Source: an uncultured Prevotellaceae bacterium (GTDB lineage Bacteria; Bacteroidota; Bacteroidia; Bacteroidales; Bacteroidaceae). Taken from it: a stretch of DNA of 64,000 nucleotides. The stretch is from the NCBI GenBank assembly GCA_900543815.1, contig UQST01000001.1:121015-185014 (forward strand), given 5' to 3'. Each line of letters starts with the position of its first letter. The first letter of the stretch is position 1. Of this stretch, positions 32,914-41,500 are shown piece after piece. Position numbers and translations under genes: made by a program. The notes beneath the pieces are model-generated. The model was not told where the DNA came from. It did not search any database and worked only from the letters and a program-made list of their open reading frames with translations.

Positions 32914-33606
32914 TTATTCACTCTGTCTGTTCTCTTCATATCCACCCACCACAATGACAAATTCGCCCCTCGGCTCGTTTGTCTGGAAGTGCTCAAGCGC
33001 CTCGACCAGTGTCCCTCGCACGCTCTCCTCGTGGATTTTGCTTATCTCGCGGCACACGCTCACAAGCCTCTCTGCGCCAAACACCTCTATCATCTGCGCA
33101 AGTGCCTTCACCACTCGATGGGGCGATTCGTAGAAAACCATCGTGCGAGGCTCGGTGGCCAATGCCTTCAAGCGGCTCTGACGCCCCTTCTTCTGCGGCA
33201 GGAAACCCTCGAAGCAGAAGCGGTCGCAGGGCAATCCGCTGCTTACCAGCGCCGGTACCATAGCGGTGGCTCCGGGCAAGGTAATCACCTCGATGCCTGC
33301 TCTGATGGCCTCACGTGCCACCAGGAAGCCAGGGTCGCTGATGCCAGGAGTGCCTGCATCCGACACCACTGCCACTGTCTCACCCCCGCGCAAGCGGTTG
33401 ACCACGCTCTCCACAGTCTGGTGCTCATTGAACTTATGATACGACAGCATGGCGTTCTTGATGTCGAAGTGGCGCAGGAGGTTGCCGCTGGTGCGGGTAT
33501 CCTCGGCCAGTATCAGATCGGCCTCACGGAGTATCCTCAAGGCTCGCATCGTGATGTCTTCGAAGTTGCCCACGGGTGTGGGTACAAGGTATAATATGCC
33601 CATCAT
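32914..33606 (-). CDS. rsmI: 16S rRNA (cytidine1402-2'-O)-methyltransferase
   Basis: RsmI methylates the ribose of C1402 in the decoding centre using S-adenosylmethionine. The 230-residue protein begins GILYLVPTPVGNFEDITMRAL, has AEDTRTSGNLL, SYHKFNEHQ and the cofactor loop VVSDAGTPGISDPGFL, all RsmI signatures of the tetrapyrrole-methylase fold. The length is slightly short compared with E. coli (286), as usual for Bacteroidetes. The second methionine (33603) may be the true start. It has a promoter at 33622-33629 and is the first gene of the run that ends with fumarase. Confidence 0.95.
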   Translation of the reverse strand: MMGILYLVPTPVGNFEDITMRALRILREADLILAEDTRTSGNLLRHFDIKNAMLSYHKFNEHQTVESVVNRLRGGETVAVVSDAGTPGISDPGFLVAREAIRAGIEVITLPGATAMVPALVSSGLPCDRFCFEGFLPQKKGRQSRLKALATEPRTMVFYESPHRVVKALAQMIEVFGAERLVSVCREISKIHEESVRGTLVEALEHFQTNEPRGEFVIVVGGYEENRQSE

Positions 33607-33621
33607 TCAGTTTATTTGGGA

Positions 33622-33629
33622 CAAAATTA
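33622..33629 (-). promoter_or_regulatory. Promoter -7 box (TAATTTTG) of rsmI operon
   Basis: The minus strand reads TAATTTTG only 16 bases before the start codon, giving a very short leader. It belongs to the divergent rsmI/tdk region (33607-34008), in which I see no gene and no further structure besides the tdk promoter. Confidence 0.6.
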
Positions 33630-33938
33630 GCGATAAAAAACGAATTGAAGCACTTGCCAGGCGAAAATGTGGTGACCAGGAGCCTGCTTAATGTCCCCAG
33701 AAGGGCCACCATCCAGAAGGAAGTGCCATATTTCCAGCGGAATAAGAGCACACACGGACATGCCGACAAACTCGCTGCCGACTCACTTAAAAATTGTTAC
33801 AACAGATATCCAAGGGCAAAAGAGCGAAAAATGCACTGCGGTGCGATGTTACACTTTTTGGGCAATGAACCACAACACCCAGCCCAATAAATTTTCATTT
33901 TCAGCGCCCAGAGTAGCCTCCACATGAAGAAACATTAT

Positions 33939-33946
33939 TACCTTTG
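33939..33946 (+). promoter_or_regulatory. Promoter -7 box (TACCTTTG) of tdk
   Basis: TACCTTTG is preceded by an A/T-rich stretch. The expected transcription start is near 33953, 11 bases before the first in-frame ATG and about 56 bases before the preferred start at 34009. Confidence 0.7.
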
Positions 33947-34008
33947 TCCGTAGTAAACCAAGAATGGCACGGCGCCAGGCCGTCACAACAAAAACATACA
34001 TACTGAAA

Positions 34009-34611
34009 ATGAAAGACGTAGGCTCCAGCAACGGAGAGATGATGCGTCAGGGACGCGTGGAGGTGATATGCGGCTCCATGTTCTCTGGCAAGACCGAAGA
34101 ACTGATACGCCGACTGCGACGCGCGCAGTTTGCACATCAGAGGGTGGAGATTTTCAAGCCCGCCATAGACGTGCGCTACAGCGAGGAGGAAGTGGTGTCC
34201 CACGAGGGCAACAGCATCATGTCCACCCCCGTTGACACATCCACCAACATCCTGCTGCTGGCTCAGGGAAGTGATGTGGTGGGCATCGACGAGGCACAGT
34301 TCCTGGATGACCACATCGTGGAGGTGTGTAACACACTGGCTGGAATGGGCATACGCGTGATAGTGGCCGGACTGGACCTCGACTTCAAGGGTCAGCCCTT
34401 CGGTCCCATGCCTGCCTTGTGCGCCATTGCCGACGAGGTGACCAAGGTGCACGCCATCTGTGTGCGCTGCGGAGCACTGGCCTACGTGAGTCACCGCACC
34501 GTGGCAGGTGACAAGCAGGTGATGCTTGGCGAGAAGCACGAATACGAGCCCCTTTGCCGCGAGTGCTACGCAAAAGCTTGCCAGGAGAAGAGCGAAGGAA
34601 AGGAGGCATAG
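34009..34611 (+). CDS. tdk: Thymidine kinase
   Basis: The 200-residue type II thymidine kinase phosphorylates thymidine with ATP in the salvage pathway. The P-loop is GSMFSGKTEELIRRL near residues 21-35, the Walker B-like VVGIDEAQFLDD follows, and two zinc-binding cysteine pairs are visible (ICVRCG and LCRECY). I choose the ATG at 34009 because the resulting N-terminus ahead of RQGRVEVICGSMFSGKT has the length normal in Bacteroidales; an earlier ATG at 33964 would add 15 residues. The stop codon directly abuts the ATG of the next gene, so the two are translationally coupled. Confidence 0.95.
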   Translation: MKDVGSSNGEMMRQGRVEVICGSMFSGKTEELIRRLRRAQFAHQRVEIFKPAIDVRYSEEEVVSHEGNSIMSTPVDTSTNILLLAQGSDVVGIDEAQFLDDHIVEVCNTLAGMGIRVIVAGLDLDFKGQPFGPMPALCAIADEVTKVHAICVRCGALAYVSHRTVAGDKQVMLGEKHEYEPLCRECYAKACQEKSEGKEA

Positions 34612-35793
34612 ATGTTTGAGGAGAAAATCACCTTCGACCGTGTGGCTCGCTGGGGCATTGCGATAGCTCTCTCAGCAGCTGCCGTGTGGCTGGTCAACAG
34701 GCTGTCAATGGTCCTGTTGCCCTTCTTTGCCGCATGGTTGCTGTCCTACATGCTCTATCCGCTGGTGCACTTCCTGCAATACAAGCTGCGTCTGCGCAAC
34801 CGCGTGCTGAGCATCCTGGTGGCATTCACGCTGGTGCTGGGGGTGATAGGCGGCACTCTGGCGCTCATCATACCGCCCATCGTGCAGGAAAGCTTGCGTA
34901 TAGCCGAACTGGTGAAGGTGTATTTCAATGACACGCTGATAGAGACCGGACTCATGCGGCAGCTGGAGGCACTCATCCGGAAAAACGCTGAGGGCATCAG
35001 CCTGATACACTTGGCCCAACAGAGTTCCTTCATGGAGGCACTGGAGAATGTGCTTCTGCAACTGTGGGGAATACTCTCTGGCACCATCAACTTTGCGCTG
35101 GGTCTGCTGGGCTTCTTCATTGTCCTGCTCTACATGTTCTTCATCCTCACCGACTACGAGAAGCTTCTGTCGGGATGGATAAAGCTCATTCCCAAGGGGC
35201 AGAGGACGCTGGCAGCCATGATAGTGCAGGATGTGAAGACAGGCATGAACTCCTACTTCCGCGGACAAGCGCTCATCGCGCTGTGTGTGGGCATACTGTT
35301 CAGTATCGGCTTCCTCATTATCGACTTCCCCATGGCCATTGGCCTGGGCTTGTTTATCGGACTGCTCAATCTGGTGCCTTACCTTCAGACGGTCGGCTTT
35401 GTGCCCACCCTGCTGCTGGCCTTCATCAAGTCCCAGGAGACGGGGCAGAGTTTCTGGATCATCACAGCCTGTGCGCTGGCCGTGTTTGCCGTGGTGCAGA
35501 CCATCCAGGATATGATTCTCACACCGCGCATCATGGGTCGTGCCATGGGACTCAAGCCGGCAGTCATCCTGCTGAGCCTGTCTGTCTGGGGTAGTCTGCT
35601 GGGCTTCATCGGCCTCATCATAGCTCTGCCGCTCACCACCCTGCTGCTCTCCTACTACCGCCGCTTCGTGCTCAAGGAGCCACCCACCCCATCTGCGCCA
35701 GCCCACGAGGCATGCCAGCAGGATGAAGCCGCCCCCGCAGCACCCGCCATCCACGCCGAGGAGCCACACGAGGGAACCCAGTCGGAGGCATAA
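34612..35793 (+). CDS. AI-2E family membrane transporter
   Basis: The 393-residue inner-membrane protein has about eight hydrophobic segments. Characteristic elements are LLPFFAAWLLSYMLYPLV near the N-terminus, the amphipathic stretch in the middle, and the family core GLGLFIGLLNLVPYLQTVGF and QDMILTPRIMGRAMGL. The C-terminal 40 residues are Pro/Ala/Glu-rich and cytoplasmic. The family was named for autoinducer-2 export, but members also include Na+/H+ antiporters and uncharacterised permeases, so the substrate is open. Its ATG follows the tdk stop with no gap. Confidence 0.9.
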   Translation: MFEEKITFDRVARWGIAIALSAAAVWLVNRLSMVLLPFFAAWLLSYMLYPLVHFLQYKLRLRNRVLSILVAFTLVLGVIGGTLALIIPPIVQESLRIAELVKVYFNDTLIETGLMRQLEALIRKNAEGISLIHLAQQSSFMEALENVLLQLWGILSGTINFALGLLGFFIVLLYMFFILTDYEKLLSGWIKLIPKGQRTLAAMIVQDVKTGMNSYFRGQALIALCVGILFSIGFLIIDFPMAIGLGLFIGLLNLVPYLQTVGFVPTLLLAFIKSQETGQSFWIITACALAVFAVVQTIQDMILTPRIMGRAMGLKPAVILLSLSVWGSLLGFIGLIIALPLTTLLLSYYRRFVLKEPPTPSAPAHEACQQDEAAPAAPAIHAEEPHEGTQSEA

Positions 35794-35838
35794 CGGACAG
35801 TCTCAGATGGGTAAATCCACAAAATTTACATGCGAAAG

Positions 35839-35869
35839 TTTGCCGTTTGCGAAAATGTGCGTACCTTTG
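35839..35869 (+). promoter_or_regulatory. Promoter of tRNA-Lys (TTTG - 19 bp - TACCTTTG)
   Basis: The -33 box TTTG is at 35839-35842 and the -7 box TACCTTTG at 35862-35869, separated by 19 bp. This is the clearest full Bacteroidetes promoter in the window. The tRNA begins about 30 bases after the predicted start. Confidence 0.8.
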
Positions 35870-35905
35870 CACCGCTGTAGCGCCAATGCGCTCAGTCTTC
35901 AGGTT

Positions 35906-35981
35906 GACTCGCTAGCTCAGTAGGTAGAGCACTTCACTTTTAATGAAGGGGTCTTGGGTTCGAACCCCAAGCGGGTTACCA
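35906..35981 (+). tRNA. tRNA-Lys (anticodon TTT)
   Basis: The acceptor arms GACTCGC and GCGGGTT pair over seven positions with two G-U type pairs. The D-arm is GCTC AGTAGGTA GAGC. The anticodon stem CTTCA/TGAAG encloses the loop CTTTTAA with anticodon TTT. The T-arm is TTGGG TTCGAAC CCCAA. The discriminator A (35978) is followed by an encoded CCA. A strong terminator follows directly. Confidence 0.97.
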
Positions 35982-35982
35982 A

Positions 35983-36020
35983 AAAGGGAGGGACATCACA
36001 CCGATGTTCCTCCCTTTACT
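35983..36020 (+). terminator. Terminator of tRNA-Lys
   Basis: AAAGGGAGG(G)ACATC pairs with GATGT(T)CCTCCCTTT around a five-base loop, a 15-pair stem beginning two bases after the tRNA CCA end. Confidence 0.85.
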
Positions 36021-36166
36021 ATATATAAGTAATGTATAAGGCGCATGCGCGCACGCACGAAGCACGCTGCTGCGGGAGGTGCACGCTGCTGCGCCACCCT
36101 ACAGGCTGTGCCCGACCAGAAACAGCACTTTTGAAAGAAATCCACTCCACGCGCTTAACTTTTCAG

Positions 36167-36174
36167 TACATTTG
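36167..36174 (+). promoter_or_regulatory. Promoter -7 box (TACATTTG) of ECF sigma operon
   Basis: TACATTTG lies 17 bases before the ATG of the sigma factor, implying a leader of about ten bases. The housekeeping box suggests that transcription does not depend solely on the sigma factor itself. The GC-rich stretch just upstream (about 36030-36105) holds two copies of GCACGCTGCTGCG 19 bp apart, loosely similar to the 22-bp arrays but off the 22-bp period. Confidence 0.55.
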
Positions 36175-36190
36175 CAGTATATAAAGTAGA

Positions 36191-36682
36191 ATGGAACGCA
36201 GAGAGTTTGAACAGATGCTGCCCCGGCTGCGCCAGATGACGGTTCAGGTCGGCTACAGGTTCTTCGGCAACAGGTACGATGCCGAGGATGTTGCCCAAGA
36301 TGCACTATTGCGTCTGTGGACCTACTGCGAACAGCTGGATGCGGGACGCAACATGGAGGCACTGGCCATAATGGTAGCCAAGAATATCTGCGTGGAGAAA
36401 TACAAGCGCAAGCAGATTGGCATAGCAGAGGCCACCCAAGAGATAGAGGCGGACGATGCCTATGCGGCCGACGGCGGAATCCGCGCCCAGGAAACCCGGA
36501 CATTGATAGACAATGCCATCGGCAGCCTCTCGCCGCGCCAGCAACAACTGGTCAGGAGACGATACATCGAGGACCATTCGGCCGAGGAGATTGCCGCAGA
36601 GACGGGCATACCGAAGCCATCTGTGAAAAGTATGCTGTCCGCAGCAAAGTCGAAACTGATAAAAATACTCAAGAAGCAATGA
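36191..36682 (+). CDS. ECF-type RNA polymerase sigma factor
   Basis: The 163-residue sigma-70 family protein has only regions 2 and 4, as in extracytoplasmic function sigma factors. Region 2 contains NRYDAEDVAQDALLRLWTY (about residues 27-45, core-polymerase binding and -10 recognition). Region 4 contains LSPRQQQLVRRRYIEDHSAE and the helix-turn-helix EEIAAETGIPKPSVKSMLSA (about 135-154). Its last codons overlap the ATG of the next gene by four bases (ATGA), a coupling typical of sigma/anti-sigma pairs. Confidence 0.93.
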   Translation: MERREFEQMLPRLRQMTVQVGYRFFGNRYDAEDVAQDALLRLWTYCEQLDAGRNMEALAIMVAKNICVEKYKRKQIGIAEATQEIEADDAYAADGGIRAQETRTLIDNAIGSLSPRQQQLVRRRYIEDHSAEEIAAETGIPKPSVKSMLSAAKSKLIKILKKQ

Positions 36683-37266
36683 AACAGCACAAGAACAACC
36701 GCGACGAGCAGCTCTACCAGCAGATACTGGCAGAACTGAAACCAGGTGCTGATGAGTACGACAGAATCATGGCACAAGGCAAGCAACCGGGCAGGAAGCG
36801 CTTCGCAGCCTGTCGCTATGCCGCAGCAGCCTGTCTGCTCGTGGCTGTAGCCGGACTGTCGGTCTATTTGCAGAAGAATGTCCCCGCTGAGTCACCCGCC
36901 CCCGCAGTGGCCGAAATGGAGGTGACACATCAGACGGAAAAGCCTCAGGTTTCCGAACCGTCCCCCTCGCCGAAAGAGGCCATAGCGGAAGCACCCCGGG
37001 CCAAGAGAGCGGCACAGAGACAGCCAACCACCCTACCCGCACCGGCCACTCCACAGACGAGTGTGTCCGAAGAGGATACTGTCCCCAAGGCAGCCCCTCA
37101 GGAGGCGGACGACAGCGACCAGGAACTCATTCTCGGCATCCTTGCCCAAGTGGAGGCACAGGCCATACACGAGGAGAGAGAGGAGGAAATGCTGTACCAG
37201 ATCATATTGAACGAGATCTCGGATAACATAATCAACCCCCACACACAATCAGAACGATCCTTATGA
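36679..37266 (+). CDS. Putative membrane-bound anti-sigma factor
   Basis: The 195-residue protein has a cytoplasmic N-terminus of about 40 residues (MKQHKNNRDEQLYQQILAEL), one transmembrane segment (CRYAAAACLLVAVAGLSVYL, about 45-64) and a Pro/Ala/Glu-rich periplasmic part ending in an acidic amphipathic region. No zinc-binding anti-sigma motif or FecR domain was recognised, so the assignment rests on topology and the four-base overlaps with the sigma gene before it and the secreted gene after it. The start is the ATG at 36679; the frame is open further upstream but overlaps the sigma gene. Confidence 0.7.
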   Translation: MKQHKNNRDEQLYQQILAELKPGADEYDRIMAQGKQPGRKRFAACRYAAAACLLVAVAGLSVYLQKNVPAESPAPAVAEMEVTHQTEKPQVSEPSPSPKEAIAEAPRAKRAAQRQPTTLPAPATPQTSVSEEDTVPKAAPQEADDSDQELILGILAQVEAQAIHEEREEEMLYQIILNEISDNIINPHTQSERSL

Positions 37267-38327
37267 AACACATCATTTTCCCCTTAGCATTCGCTGCCAT
37301 GGCATGGAGCGCCACGGCACAAGACAGCACACCAGCAAGAGCCTACGAACAGCAAGAAGCCTGCGCGGCCTCCGAGATGACGAAGGTGCTGGCCACCCTT
37401 CCCGACGAGAAAATGGTGGGAAGCGCCAGCGAACAGGGGCGAGACAAGCTGGACTCCACGTATTTCCTCGACACGAAAGTCTATGAACTGCCCTACAAGA
37501 GCAAGAAGGAGCGCCAACAGGTGGAGCACCTGACAGCCTCACTGGTAAAGGCTTACGATGCCGACATCAAGCATCACACAGGTGGATTCTGCTCCACAGG
37601 CTTGCTGCGCAAGCACAATCCTACGGAGAGTCTGAAACTGGAGATGTATTACTCCGAAAACCGACAGCCCCTCGTGGTGGGAGGAAAAGGGCACTACTAT
37701 GTGGTGCTACGCCATAACTACCAGCAGAATCCCTGCTACCGACACGTACAGGGCGCAGAGTGGTGGCTTGAGAACGATGCTGTAATGATGAAGGTCATCA
37801 GGCTGTCGGGACCTCAGACAGCGGGCCACTACAAGATGGCGATGCAACAGAACGGCGTGGCTCATGCCGCTGATGCCTTCTTCAGCAACACCGAGTTGGC
37901 TTCGGCATTATGCGAAACCACCAAGGAAAAGATGCTGAAGTCCATCTCCATCCTGGCCAGCCTGTACAAGCATACCGACAGCGCGCTTGACCGCGCCATG
38001 GTCAAAAACATCAACGAGCGCATTACCGACTACCTCAACTCCAATCCCACCGTCGAGGAAAAGCAGCAACTCTTCCTTGCCTTGCAGGACATCCCCGGCT
38101 ACTATGCCGTGGTGAAAAGCGGCGCAAAGAAGAGCTGGACGGTCAGCTTCGCTGTACTGAACAAAATCTATCCGCAACTGGACATCTTCTGTATCAGCTT
38201 CGTGGCACATGGCGACCCATCGTGCAGCGTAACGAACGAGAAAGGAGAGTCGGTGCCGGCAAACTTCATCCTGCAAGTCTTCACGAACAAAGAGCCCGAC
38301 GAGCGCCTGTTCTCCAGCGGGGAATAG
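37263..38327 (+). CDS. Secreted protein of unknown function in ECF sigma operon
   Basis: This 354-residue protein has a signal peptide (MKHIIFPLAFAAMAWSATAQ). I recognise no domain. Visible features are a polar helical N-terminal region, CSTGLLRKHNPTESLKLEMYYS, a strand-rich middle (HYYVVLRHNYQQNPCYRHV, ending AEWWLEND) and a helical stretch around residues 205-265. Its ATG overlaps the stop of the anti-sigma-like gene (ATGA), so all three genes of this operon are translationally coupled. By position it may be the periplasmic sensor or effector that the sigma/anti-sigma pair controls, but this is inference. Confidence 0.75.
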   Translation: MKHIIFPLAFAAMAWSATAQDSTPARAYEQQEACAASEMTKVLATLPDEKMVGSASEQGRDKLDSTYFLDTKVYELPYKSKKERQQVEHLTASLVKAYDADIKHHTGGFCSTGLLRKHNPTESLKLEMYYSENRQPLVVGGKGHYYVVLRHNYQQNPCYRHVQGAEWWLENDAVMMKVIRLSGPQTAGHYKMAMQQNGVAHAADAFFSNTELASALCETTKEKMLKSISILASLYKHTDSALDRAMVKNINERITDYLNSNPTVEEKQQLFLALQDIPGYYAVVKSGAKKSWTVSFAVLNKIYPQLDIFCISFVAHGDPSCSVTNEKGESVPANFILQVFTNKEPDERLFSSGE

Positions 38328-38364
38328 CGCCCCATGCACCCCGCCGCCTTGCAGGCCGGAAAAA

Positions 38365-38452
38365 CGAAGCACGCTGCGATGACGCATGCACGGCGCTGCG
38401 ATGGCCAACGCAGCGCCGTGCGCAGCCCAATGCAGTGCACTGCGTTTTCCGC
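38365..38452. repeat. 22-bp x 4 palindromic array, copy C
   Basis: Four 22-bp units start at 38365, 38387, 38409 and 38431. Units two and three form a perfect 13-bp hairpin: GCACGGCGCTGCG (38388-38400) and CGCAGCGCCGTGC (38409-38421) around ATGGCCAA. The borders GGAAAAACG (left) and CGTTTTCCGCC (right) are also inverted. It lies between the secreted-protein stop and the terminator at 38515. Confidence 0.9.
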
Positions 38453-38514
38453 CCCACTACCACAGGCGAACCAGGGCAAGGCTACATGACGGCCTCCTCA
38501 GCCCCCTAAAGACA

Positions 38515-38551
38515 AAAGAGCTGCGCGATGAAATCCACCGCGCAGCTCTTT
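38515..38551. terminator. Bidirectional terminator with repeat-family loop
   Basis: AAAGAGCTGCGCG and CGCGCAGCTCTTT pair over 13 bp around ATGAAATCCAC, followed by TTTT on the plus strand. It lies between convergent genes. The stem-loop core CTGCGCGATG..ATCCACCGCGCAG recurs at 50754-50778. Confidence 0.85.
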
Positions 38552-38572
38552 TTATATCTGATGAAAACCTTA

Positions 38573-41500
38573 TTATATATATAGCTTCGTCACACCGGCA
38601 CCGGGATAGTAATGCTCCAGGATACGCTGGCTATCGTAGCCTTGGGCAGCCATCGAGGCGGCACCTATCTGGCACATGCCCACTCCGTGGCCCCAGCCGT
38701 GCCCGTGAAGGACGATGCGCTGGGGGATGCCATCGGTCACATCAAGCAGTTGGACCGTGAAGGCACTGCTCTTCAAGTGCGAATGGCTCAGCATGCGACG
38801 GATTTCCAATTCCTTTCCTACGGTCATCTCGCGCTCCTGGCCCACCACGCGCAGCATGCTGATGTGTCCGCCTGGACCCGTCTCCACAGCCTCCAGACGC
38901 AGGATGGCACCCATCTCCACCTGCAAGTGACGGCAGATGAGGTCGTGCAGCTGCTCCTGGCTATACTCCACCGTCCAGTCGTGGAAGTCGATGGTCTCCA
39001 GGTCGTAATCGTTGAGCACCTGGCCGAGGAGTGCCTTGTCGTGCACGTTGCAGAAAGGATCCTCCACACTCGCAAGGTAAGGCACCTGCAGATTGTCCCA
39101 GCAGTAACGGAACTCATTGGTGCGTCCGCCGCAACATTTGCCGAAGCGCGCATCGCACACCTGGCCGTCACAGGTGAGCACCAGACCGCGTGTCTGGCAC
39201 ACAGCATCACGCACAGCGGGGTTCTCAATGCGGCTGATGCCCTGATAGCGCTGGCAATGGTCATCGGCACAAACGTCGAAGAGCGTGTGCTCCTGCCTGT
39301 CATACCAGCGCACCAGGCTGGTGGCTGTCTGCTTGACGGCAGGTGCCTGGGGTACTCCGTCGGTCTCGCGGCGGCGGCGCATCTGTGTGAGAAGCCAACT
39401 GCGGCTCACTATGGCCGATGCCTTGAGGTACTCCAGGGGGCATGTGGATTTCATTTCGCTGCTGATGACACTGGTGAGATAGTCCTCCACCGGCACATCG
39501 TTGATGGCAAGCAAAGCATCCTGATCCACTATCAGACGCAGGTCGCCGCCGAAAGTCTGTGTCTCGCTGCGCTCCCAATGGAAGGCTTTGCCAATGGTGA
39601 CATCTGCCAGACTGAAGGTGGCATCCTGGCTCTGAGGCACAAAAGAGAGCGTGCTATAGAGCGAACCATGCCAACTAACGCATCCGTCCACACACTCCAC
39701 AGTCTGCTCGCCAGTTACCTGCAGCCCCTTGGCCATGAAGGTGCCATTGAGACGGAAGCGTAATGTGCGTGCCGACATGATGCCCACCTGCACCCTGGGC
39801 TCCTCGCCCAAGCTGCCGGCCAAAGCCTTTGTAGCCTGCTCCCGGGCAGGCTCATTCTGCTTGATGTCCGTTATCTTGTGCACCACCTGCTCCATCTCCT
39901 CGGGCGAGAGAGTGACCTCGCGCAGGATGGAAGCCGCCCTCTGGGGGGTGATGCGCTGGAAATCCTGCTCACGCGGAGTGACCAGCAGTCCGCACATGTC
40001 CAGTGCGCCCGGACTCACGAGCAACTGTTCCTCCCCCTCGGCATAGTAGCAGTCGGGGCGATGCTTGGCCCTGGGGAACACCAGGGTGACTATCTCGTCG
40101 GAATGGCCGATGCCGCCGGCCTGACGCCAGCACACCACATTCATGCGCGGCTCATACTCGCCCTCATGGACGGGCAATGCGTTATACACGCGCAGACAGA
40201 GTTCGCTGTCGGCCTCGGTGGGCAGGCTGCGTATGACTATCACAGGGCAGGCATAGCCATGGAGCAGGTACAGGCCGCAGCGGCTGTCGCTGTTGCCCGA
40301 CTCCTCCATCAGGGCGGCTTGTGTGCCGGTGAGCGGATATATCTTCTCCAAGCCCTTTTCATACACCGCCCAATCGCGCTCCAGAGGCACCACTCCCCTG
40401 CTGCCGGCCTGCAGATGCATGTGGTCGGGACAGGAGGCACCGCAGAGCGGACCATTATAGAAGACGATGCTGCGGGGCATGTTCCACGCCATACGGCGCA
40501 GAGTACTGAAGTTGGGGAATATGCGCTGCGGGGTGTGACGCCGCATGGGAATGGTGAAATGCTGCGGCAAGATGGGGAAGGGATTCACCAGCACCTCGTA
40601 ATGCTTCTCGGTGAGCAGCCTGTGCTGCTGCGCGGGGCGGTTTTTGGCACACAGGAAACAAGGGCGCTCGGCCAGAGTCTGCCGGTCAACCTTGGCCCCG
40701 GTGCTCACTATACGGGCAGGGTTCCACTGCGTCTCGAGTTCCACATCTGCGCTTACGGCCAACGCACGCGACTGTACTTGCTCCTCTACAGCCCGATAGC
40801 GCCCTGCAGCCTCCGGCCAAGCCTGCAGTTCACAGCGAAAAAAATCGTCCAGTTCATCGGCTGTCACCGTGTGCTGCCACTGCTCGTTGAGCTGCTGGCG
40901 CGCCTGTATCTCCAGCGTGCGAAGGTGGTCCTTATAGGTATTGTTGCGGTTGATCTTGTCCTGGCTGAGCGCTGCATCGCTGTTGCCTTCCCATCGGCGG
41001 CACAGATACACCTCGTCATAGATGCGGGCTATGCGGTAGCGGCGGCTTATCATAAGGCCCAGAGCGTAGTCCTCACCGTAGCTCGTGTTGGGAATCTGCA
41101 GGTCGCGCAGCACGGGGGTGAAGAATGCGCGGGGCGCCCCAAGGCCGTTGATGCGCAAGGCATTGTTCCTGCCATTCTGAGGGGTCCACTCTCGGTGGTC
41201 GATGAGACCAGGTGGCAAGGTGTTGAGCTGGAAGTCGCACATCCTGTAGGAGCCTATCACCATGGAGGCGTTTTCGGCATAGAAGGCATCCACCATGCGC
41301 TGCAGGGTGGCGGGGCTGCTGTATAGGTCGTCGCTGTCAAGCTGCACCACGAATCGGCCCACCTGCTCGTGGTGTACCGCCATATTCCAGCAACCGCCTA
41401 TGCCCAGGTCGGTGCGCTCGGGGATGATGTGCACCACGCGGGGGTCATGGGCAAACTCGCGGATGGCTTCCGTGGTGCCGTCGGTGCTGCCGTTATCCAC

